Assembly: GCA_001795035.1 (NCBI GenBank)
Contig: MGMW01000063.1
Location: 1-8,352 of the forward strand
Length of the DNA: 8,352 nt
Source: Chloroflexi bacterium RBG_13_53_26
GTDB taxonomy: Bacteria > Chloroflexota > Dehalococcoidia > UBA2247 > RBG-13-53-26
Direction: 5' to 3'
The notes under the pieces were generated by a model. It was not told the origin of the DNA. It made no database searches and worked only from the letters and a program-made list of their open reading frames with translations. Each line of letters starts with the position of its first letter. Position 1 is the first letter of the stretch. Below, one piece after another: positions 1 through 6,800 of this stretch. Both the position numbers and the translations under genes were made by a program.

Positions 1-12
1 TATTCACAATTT

Positions 13-35
13 CATCGCACCGCACCGCATCGCAC
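13..35. repeat. CGCAC pentamer array containing two CATCGCAC copies, abutting the rpoB -35 box
   Basis: Four pentamers lie head to tail at 16-35: CGCAC, CGCAC, CGCAT, CGCAC. Read another way, CATCGCAC occurs at 13-20 and again at 28-35, 15 bp apart. The array ends on the base just before the -35 hexamer at 36. An inverted 8-mer partner, AGTGCGAT, lies at 90-97 in the leader and pairs with ATCGCACT at 29-36. The repeats are read directly from the sequence. A role as a regulator binding site is inference from position only, and chance low-complexity sequence is possible. Confidence 0.55.
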
Positions 36-64
36 TTGACAAAGGTAAGCAGGTTGATTACAAT
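36..64 (+). promoter_or_regulatory. sigma70-type promoter for rpoBC
   Basis: A perfect -35 box TTGACA (36-41) is followed by a 17-bp spacer and a -10 box TACAAT (59-64), one mismatch from TATAAT. This is near the consensus for the housekeeping sigma factor. Transcription would begin near position 71, giving a leader of about 118 nt before rpoB. In many bacteria rpoBC is transcribed together with the ribosomal stalk genes rplJL; here a strong dedicated promoter sits directly upstream and no rplL end is visible in the 189 nt shown. Confidence 0.8.
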
Positions 65-182
65 TAATAGGTTGTAGATCATCCTATGCAGTGCGATTCC
101 TCGATTATTCCCATCTTAGTGTACTAGTGTAGATGTATCCTCTTGTTACTTTTTGCAGGCATAGGGCATATCATACCCAGTA

Positions 183-188
183 AAGGAG
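183..188 (+). promoter_or_regulatory. Shine-Dalgarno sequence of rpoB, too close to the annotated GTG
   Basis: AAGGAG is a strong match to the 16S rRNA 3' end, but it leaves only 1 nt before the GTG at 190. In-frame alternatives are ATA at 196 (7-nt spacing, ideal, but a very rare start codon), TTG at 205 (16 nt) and ATG at 217 (28 nt). The site is clear. Which codon it serves is not settled by the sequence. Confidence 0.75.
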
Positions 189-189
189 A

Positions 190-3100
190 GTGGACATAAA
201 AGAGTTGATTCCGTCTATGCCAATTTCGCAAGCACAGATACCCCCCAGAAAGTCTTTCGCCAAAACCTCCCAGGTCTTAGAAATACCCAGCCTAATTCAA
301 GTCCAGTTCGATTCTTTCCTTAGATTTCAAGAGGAAGGGTTGGGTGAGCTTTTCCATGACCTCACCATTCAAGATGCACGACTGGAATTGCGCTTTCTCA
401 ACTGCGAGCTTGGGGCACCCAAGAACTCAATGTTAGAGTGCCGAGAACGCGACCTGACCTATTCAGCTCCACTTTACGCCAAGGTGCAACTGATAGTCAA
501 AGAGACAGGAGAAATCAAGGAACAGAATATCTTCATCACAGATATTCCGTTGATGACTCCCAATGGCACCTTCATTATCAACGGAGCGGAACGGGTGGTT
601 GTGAGCCAGTTGATCCGTTCACCAGGTTTGTACCTAACCACCAATCTAGACATAGCAAGTGGGCGCGAACTATGCTACGGCAAACTCATACCAGAGCATG
701 GGTCATGGCTCGATTTCGAGACTACTACCAAGAATGTGATGTGGGTAAAGGTAAATGGCAAGAGGCGATTTCCTGTAACCACAATCCTACGTGCGGTTGG
801 CTATGCGGCTACTGAGGATCTAATCACTCTATTCAGTGATGTTGATATATCTCCCGAACACTCCTTTATTGCAGCAAGTGCCAAGCAAGATTCATTCATC
901 AGAAGCGAAAACGAGGCCATACTTGAAATATACAAACGCATGCGACCCGGGGATCTGCCAAACATCGACAATGCCAAAACCCTGTTGAACAACCTCTTCT
1001 TCAATCCTCGACACTACAATCTGGGCAGGGTTGGCCGCTACAAACTTGACAAACGACTGGGGCGAGAGATCTCAGAAACGAGACACGACAATCTCGCCCT
1101 CACACAGGAAGACCTTATAGAAATAGTACGCCACATCGTAATGGTCAATAATGGTATGGAAGCACCCGATGATATCGATCATCTAAGCAACCGAAGATTG
1201 CGTACCGTTGGAGAGCTAATCCAAAATCAGTGCCATGTTGCCCTCTTCAACCTGGAGCGGATGATAAAGGAGCGCATGAGCATTGTTGATCCTGAGACCG
1301 TCACCCCTAATGCCCTGATCAACACCAGACCCATAACTGTGGCAATCAGGGACTTCTTTAGCGGGTCTCAACTATGTCAGTTCATGGACCAAACCAATCC
1401 TCTGGCGGAGTTGACGCATAAACGTCGTCTTTCAACGTTGGGCCCCGGCGGCTTATCAAGAGAACGCGCGGGCTTCGAGGTCCGTGACATTCATAATTCT
1501 CACTACGGGCGCATTTGCCCTATCGAAACACCAGAGGGTCCGAATATCGGGCTCATCAGTTCTCTGGCTACCTATGCCTCCATCGATGAATACGGCTTCA
1601 TAACAACCCCATATCGAGAAGTCCTCCGAGAAGTGCGAAATACACCTGAGGAATTGATGAATAGGACACTTGGAGAATCCATAGTTGACGAAGACGGGCA
1701 TCAGATTGCCGTGGAAGGGGCACGCATTACTCGTGACATTGCCAGGCAAATCGCCAAGGTACCCGTTGAAACCATAAAAGTGATGCCTTTTGTTTCCCGA
1801 CGGATTGTTTACCTTCCAGCCGACAAGGAAGAGAAATATATTATCGCCCAAGCCAACTCATCACTGACACCTGAAGGCCAATTCAGGGAAAGTAGGGTTG
1901 AGGCGAGAAAACAGGATCGATTCTACAGGGAGACCTCTGAAAAGATTGACCTCATGGATGTGTCACCGAAGCAGATAGTAGGTGTATCTGCCTCTCTAAT
2001 ACCATTCCTACAACATGATGATGCTAACCGAGCCTTAATGGGCTCCAATATGGAACGTCAGGCGGTACCCTTGCTTTGTTCCGAATCCCCAATAGTTGGA
2101 ACAGGGATGGAACGGCAGGTGGCTCGAGACAGCGGCCAGTTGATTCTCGCTGATGATGATGGTGAAGTCATATCCGTAACTGGTAATCGTATTGTAGTCA
2201 GGACCAATAGTAGCGAGGAACAGGCCTATCCACTGATGAAATTCGTCCGAACCAACCAGGGAACCTGTGTCAATCAACGTCCCATTGTAACCAAAGGCGA
2301 ACGTGTACACCAAGGACAAGTATTGGCCGACAGTTCAGCCACCAACGATGGAATACTATCGCTTGGACAGAATCTGCTTTGCGGTTTTATGAGTTGGGAG
2401 GGCTATAACTACGAAGATGCCATCATCGTCTCTGAAAAGATCGTTAGAGATGACAAATTCACTTCAATTCATATTGAAAGATATGAAGTTGAAGCCAGAG
2501 AGACGAAGTTGGGGGCTGAAGAAATAACCAGAGACATCCCTAACGTAGGTGAGGAGAGCCTCCGTAAGCTTGATGATGATGGCATCATACAAGTCGGCGC
2601 TACTGTTGAGTCAGGGGACATTCTGGTTGGGAAAATCACCCCCAAGGGTGAAACAGAACTGACCGCCGAGGAGAAACTACTCAGAGTTATCTTTGGCGAG
2701 AAAGCTCGAGAAGTGAAAGATACCTCCCTGCGTGTACCCCACGGTGAAAAAGGTTTGGTAATTGCAGTGAAGACCTTCACTAACCGCGATGAACTACCAG
2801 AAGGGGTCAGTAAACTAGTGCGTGTATGGATCGCCCAAAAACGAAAGGGCTCCGAGGGGGACAAACTTGCCGGAAGACATGGCAATAAGGGAGTGATCGC
2901 CCGTATATTGCCCGTGGAAGATATGCCCTTCCTGCCCGATGGCACCCCTCTTGACATAGTCCTTAATCCTATTGGGGTACCATCAAGAATGAATTTGGGT
3001 CAGATTTTCGAGGCACACCTAGGCTGGGCAGCCAACGAGCTTGGCTTCAAAAGTGATTGTCCAGTGTTTGAAGGGCCTGATACAGCAGTGATTGAAGATG

Positions 3101-3798
3101 CCCTGGCAAAAGCATGGATCGTCAGACAAGCCAATTCAAGCAGCAGTAGTCTGGTTACGGATCCCGATGAAAAGCTGCGGCATGCGAAGGAATGGCTTCA
3201 GAATAAGGGTGAGGATGCAGAAAAAGTATTTGCTCCAGACCATGACGGCAATGCAAAATGGGCATGCCTGCGCCTATGGCTGAATGAACTGGGGGTCTCT
3301 ACCAAAGGCCTTACCAACGAACAGATACAACATCAATCAGAAGAGACAAGCAGAACAAGAGATGTTTCTCCCCCGATCTATGGGAAAACTGCCCTCTACG
3401 ATGGCCGTACAGGTAGAACATTTGACCAGCCAGTGACAGTGGGATATGTCTACGTGATGAAACTGATCCATCTAGTAGAGGACAAGGTTCATGCTCGCTC
3501 GACAGGTCCCTACACGTTGATCACGCAGCAACCACTGGGTGGTAAGGCTCAATTTGGCGGCCAACGCTTTGGCGAGATGGAGGTCTGGGCACTTGAAGCT
3601 TACGGAGCTGCCTATACCCTCCAAGAGCTCCTCACCATTAAGTCAGATGATATCGCCGGCAGAGCCAAGGCCTATGAAGCTATTACCAAGGGTGATGATG
3701 TACATCCACCGGGTTTACCAGAGTCTTTCAATGTCCTGGTCCGCGAATTGCAGAGTTTAGGGTTAGCAGTCGAGTTGTTCAGTGGGGAAAAGAGCTAA
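190..3798 (+). CDS. rpoB: DNA-directed RNA polymerase subunit beta
   Basis: Beta subunit of RNA polymerase, forming one side of the active-site cleft and the rifampicin pocket. About 1202 residues, close to the Bacillus length. Seen in order: protrusion and lobe in the N-terminal third; rifampicin region about 391-417, with D400, H410 and S415 matching E. coli D516, H526 and S531, but Cys396 at the S512 position; the IETPEGPNIGLI block at 447-458; E742-D743 in NYEDAIIVSE, matching E. coli E813-D814 near the catalytic Mg; GDKLAGRHGNKG with K892 and K900, matching K1065 and K1073; and the highly conserved C-terminal block from PLGGKAQFGG at 1115. The large flap insertion of E. coli is absent. 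About 84 extra residues relative to Bacillus lie at roughly 973-1064. The start is uncertain (GTG 190, ATA 196, TTG 205 or ATG 217). The gene is intact and stops 17 nt before rpoC. Confidence 0.98.
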   Translation: MDIKELIPSMPISQAQIPPRKSFAKTSQVLEIPSLIQVQFDSFLRFQEEGLGELFHDLTIQDARLELRFLNCELGAPKNSMLECRERDLTYSAPLYAKVQLIVKETGEIKEQNIFITDIPLMTPNGTFIINGAERVVVSQLIRSPGLYLTTNLDIASGRELCYGKLIPEHGSWLDFETTTKNVMWVKVNGKRRFPVTTILRAVGYAATEDLITLFSDVDISPEHSFIAASAKQDSFIRSENEAILEIYKRMRPGDLPNIDNAKTLLNNLFFNPRHYNLGRVGRYKLDKRLGREISETRHDNLALTQEDLIEIVRHIVMVNNGMEAPDDIDHLSNRRLRTVGELIQNQCHVALFNLERMIKERMSIVDPETVTPNALINTRPITVAIRDFFSGSQLCQFMDQTNPLAELTHKRRLSTLGPGGLSRERAGFEVRDIHNSHYGRICPIETPEGPNIGLISSLATYASIDEYGFITTPYREVLREVRNTPEELMNRTLGESIVDEDGHQIAVEGARITRDIARQIAKVPVETIKVMPFVSRRIVYLPADKEEKYIIAQANSSLTPEGQFRESRVEARKQDRFYRETSEKIDLMDVSPKQIVGVSASLIPFLQHDDANRALMGSNMERQAVPLLCSESPIVGTGMERQVARDSGQLILADDDGEVISVTGNRIVVRTNSSEEQAYPLMKFVRTNQGTCVNQRPIVTKGERVHQGQVLADSSATNDGILSLGQNLLCGFMSWEGYNYEDAIIVSEKIVRDDKFTSIHIERYEVEARETKLGAEEITRDIPNVGEESLRKLDDDGIIQVGATVESGDILVGKITPKGETELTAEEKLLRVIFGEKAREVKDTSLRVPHGEKGLVIAVKTFTNRDELPEGVSKLVRVWIAQKRKGSEGDKLAGRHGNKGVIARILPVEDMPFLPDGTPLDIVLNPIGVPSRMNLGQIFEAHLGWAANELGFKSDCPVFEGPDTAVIEDALAKAWIVRQANSSSSSLVTDPDEKLRHAKEWLQNKGEDAEKVFAPDHDGNAKWACLRLWLNELGVSTKGLTNEQIQHQSEETSRTRDVSPPIYGKTALYDGRTGRTFDQPVTVGYVYVMKLIHLVEDKVHARSTGPYTLITQQPLGGKAQFGGQRFGEMEVWALEAYGAAYTLQELLTIKSDDIAGRAKAYEAITKGDDVHPPGLPESFNVLVRELQSLGLAVELFSGEKS
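3106..3384 (+). other. lineage-type insertion in RpoB, residues about 973-1064
   Basis: Between the VFEG motif (959-962) and LYDGRTG (1069-1075) there are 107 residues. From memory, Bacillus has about 23 in the same interval and E. coli has a different, also longer, filler. The segment opens with a helical stretch, has a run of five serines (983-987) and continues as a charged, probably helical region with Trp and Cys residues around WACLRLWL. It lies downstream of the K892/K900 motif and before the C-terminal clamp block, so it probably sits on the polymerase surface. The length difference is seen; the fold and role are unknown. Confidence 0.65.
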
Positions 3799-3801
3799 CC
3801 C

Positions 3802-3808
3802 AAGGAGG
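3802..3808 (+). promoter_or_regulatory. Shine-Dalgarno sequence fixing the TTG start of rpoC
   Basis: AAGGAGG lies 7 nt before the TTG at 3816, which is ideal spacing. It falls in the 17-nt gap after the rpoB stop codon TAA (3796-3798). The translated N-terminus then matches the usual beta-prime start length, so the TTG is well supported as the initiation codon. Confidence 0.9.
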
Positions 3809-3815
3809 AAGTCCC

Positions 3816-6800
3816 TTGCTTAGTGCTGACAGCCTAACTGGAATACGAATCTCCCTTGCCTCACCAGAGCACATCAAGAGCTGGTCCTGGGGCGAGGTAG
3901 TGAAGCCAGAGACCATAAACTATCGCAGCCTCAAACCAGAGAGAGATGGACTCTTCTGCGAAAGAATCTTCGGCCCCACCAAGGATTTTGAATGCTATTG
4001 TGGGAAATACAAAAAGGTACGCTACAAGGGCATACGCTGCGATAGGTGTGGTGTGGAGGTAACCCTATCCAAAGTGCGCAGAGAGCGTATGGGGCACATT
4101 GAGCTGGCTGCACCTGTCGCTCACAGCTGGTTTGTGAAAGGAATACCAAGCCGGCTGGGGCTACTCCTCGACCTCTCACCACGTAGTCTGGAACGTGTAA
4201 TTTACTTTGCCCAGCACCTCATAACAGCAGTAGATGAAGCTGCGAAGCAAGAGTTGGTCCAAGAGCTACAGGAGGAGAGACAAGGAGTATCTCAGCGAGA
4301 AGAACTGACTGTCGAAGAGCGAACTCGATTGGACAAGGAGATCGAGGAGAAGATTGGAGAGATAGAGGAACTGCGTCCTCTGAAACTGCTCACAGACAAC
4401 AAATATCGCGAACTCAGGAAGAAATATGGAACCATCTTTGAGGCAGATACAGGGGCTCAAGCTATTTTGACAATCCTCAGAAAGCTCGACCTGGATGAAG
4501 TGCATTCCGTCCTGCATGACGAAATAAGCTCGGCTTCAGGGCAAAGACGAAAGAAAGCAATTAAGAGATTGCAGGTTGTTGAGGCATTTCGTCGCAGTGG
4601 CAACAAACCAGAATGGATGATTCTGACTGTTCTCCCTGTTCTGCCCCCTGACTTGCGACCGATAGTGCAGCTTGATGGCAGGAGATTCGCCACCAGTGAT
4701 CTAAATGACCTTTATCGAAGGGTAATCAACCGGAATAATCGCCTCAAAAGGCTATTGGATGTGGGCGCACCGGAAATCATTATTCACAATGAAAAAAGAA
4801 TGCTTCAAGAAGCAGTTGATTCCCTCATCGACAACGGGAGACAACGAAGAGCCATCACAGGTGCCGGCAATCGCCCATTACAGTCACGATCAGATGTGCT
4901 TCGAGGTAAACAGGGACGCTTCCGCCAGAATCTTTTGGGTAAGAGGGTTGACTACAGTGGACGTTCGGTAATCATAGTCGGCCCGGAATTGAGACTCCAC
5001 CAATGTGGTCTACCCAAGCGTATGGCCCTCGAACTCTTCAAGCCTTTTGTTATGTTTCGTTTGGTACAACAGGGTCTTGCTACCAATATCAAGAGCGCAA
5101 AAAGAATGGTAGAAAGAGCGAGGCCAGAGATCTGGAGCATTCTAGAAGATGTGGTTAAGGAAAGGCCCGTTCTACTCAACCGAGCCCCTACACTGCATAG
5201 GCTTAGTATCCAAGCATTTGAACCTGTACTAATCGAAGGAAGTGCTATTCAGCTTCATCCCCTGGTGTGCACTGCCTTCAATGCGGACTTCGATGGCGAT
5301 CAGATGGCAGTACATGTCCCCTTGTCGAGGGCTGCAGTTATGGAGGCAAGGAAGTCAATGCTCAGCATCCATAATATGATCCTGCCCAGTAACGGAGAAC
5401 CAGCAATAGCGCCAACCCTCGATATGGTTCTTGGCTGTTATTACTTGACATCTCCAAGGCTGGGTGCTAAAGGCGAGAGGAAATGCTTCCGTAACTTTGA
5501 AGAGGCTGAATTGGCCTACGATCTGGACATCATTGATCTAGGCGCTGAGATCGAAGTGTTAACAGATGGCAAAGGACAACGGATCACTACCACCATTGGG
5601 CGTATCATTTTCAACAGTGTTGTACCCAAGGAAATTGGCTTCATCAACGAAACGATGGATAAGTCACGTCTGAAAAGACTCTTCGCAGACTCTATTAAGC
5701 AGTCAGGCCCAGAAAACGCTGCTCTTCTGGCCGACAGCATCAAGCAATTAGGATTCAAATACGCTACTAGGTCCGGTACCACTATCAGTATCAACGACAT
5801 AAGGGTGCCACAGAAGAAGTCCAGGATTCTGCAGCAGGCAGAGAAGGTTGTTACCCAAATAGAAGATCAGTACAACAGCGGCTTGATTACTGATGAGGAA
5901 CGTCACAGTAGAATAGTAGATCAGTGGACGGAGACAACAGACGAGGTCGCCGAACTTGTTTCAGATTCTCTCGATCGACACGGCGGAGTCTACATGATGG
6001 CCACCTCTGGAGCGAAGGGTAATATGTCTCAGATCAGGCAAATGGCAGGCATGCGCGGTCTAATGACAGATCCCTCCGGCGAGATCATAGAGTTCCCTAT
6101 TAGATCAAGCTTCTATGAAGGACTCTCTGTACTGGAATACTTTATTTCTACGCACGGCGCCCGCAAGGGGTTGGCAGATACTGCTCTGAGAACTTCAGAC
6201 GCTGGCTACCTCACCAGACGTCTCGTGGATATTGTTCAGGATGTGATTGTGTGCGAGGAAGATTGTGGCACAACCTCGGGTGTCTGGTATACAGAACCAC
6301 AGGATGGTTTCCTTCCCTCATTGACTGAACGTATAGTGGGACGTCTGGCTGCAGCCAGAGTTACTGACCCTGCTGACGGCAGAATCATCGTCGATCGAAA
6401 TGAGACGATCGATGAAGAGAAGGCAAAGCAAATCGTCCTGGCAGGAATAACTCAGGTTTATGTGAGAACGCCGCTCAATTGCCAATCAAGGCATGGCCAA
6501 TGTAGATCCTGCTACGGAACTGACCTTTCCAAAGGTCGGCTGGTGGAAGAGGGCACAACAGTAGGCATTATTGCTGCTCAGAGCATCGGAGAACCTGGTA
6601 CACAGCTAACACTGCGTACCTTCCACACCGGGGGAGTATTAGGGCTGGATATTACCTCTGGCTTACCCCGCGTCGAAGAACTCTTTGAATCACGCGTGCC
6701 AAAGGGACAGGCTCTCCTCTCCGAAATTGATGGTATAGCAGAGATAGTCCCCACTGAGGATGGCTACAAAATCCACATTACCAGTTCCGAGCTGTATCGC

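Noticed and set aside
67..87. ATAGG/CCTAT inverted repeat at the start of the rpoB leader
   Set aside because: Five base pairs around an 11-nt loop, partly upstream of the likely transcription start; easily chance.
117..131. Two copies of TAGTGTA, 8 bp apart, in the rpoB leader
   Set aside because: Too short, AT-rich and isolated to call a site; noted only as possible chance repeat.
139..149. boxA-like stretch CTCTTGTTAC in the rpoB leader
   Set aside because: Only the CTCTT core matches the NusB boxA consensus and the rest needs a gap; no boxB or boxC partner was seen.
164..178. Hairpin GGG-cat...ata-CCC just before the rpoB Shine-Dalgarno
   Set aside because: The stem has only three G-C pairs, a C-A mismatch and two A-T pairs, too weak to propose as a control structure.
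241..246. Run of six C near the rpoB N-terminus as a phase-variation tract
   Set aside because: Six bases is too short to slip often, and on/off switching of an essential polymerase gene would not be tolerated.
1456..1851. Open reading frame of 131 codons on the - strand inside rpoB
   Set aside because: It mirrors the conserved rifampicin and following region of rpoB; no ribosome site or recognisable motif supports it.
2469..2957. Open reading frame of 162 codons on the - strand inside rpoB
   Set aside because: It is fully antisense to a highly conserved part of rpoB, its product is Ser/Pro/Thr-rich as expected from reading the complement of a coding frame, and it resembles no family I recognise.
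6588..6635. Leucine (L933) in place of the E. coli trigger-loop Met932
   Set aside because: LTLRTFH is found in other bacterial groups such as Bacteroidota, so it is normal variation.
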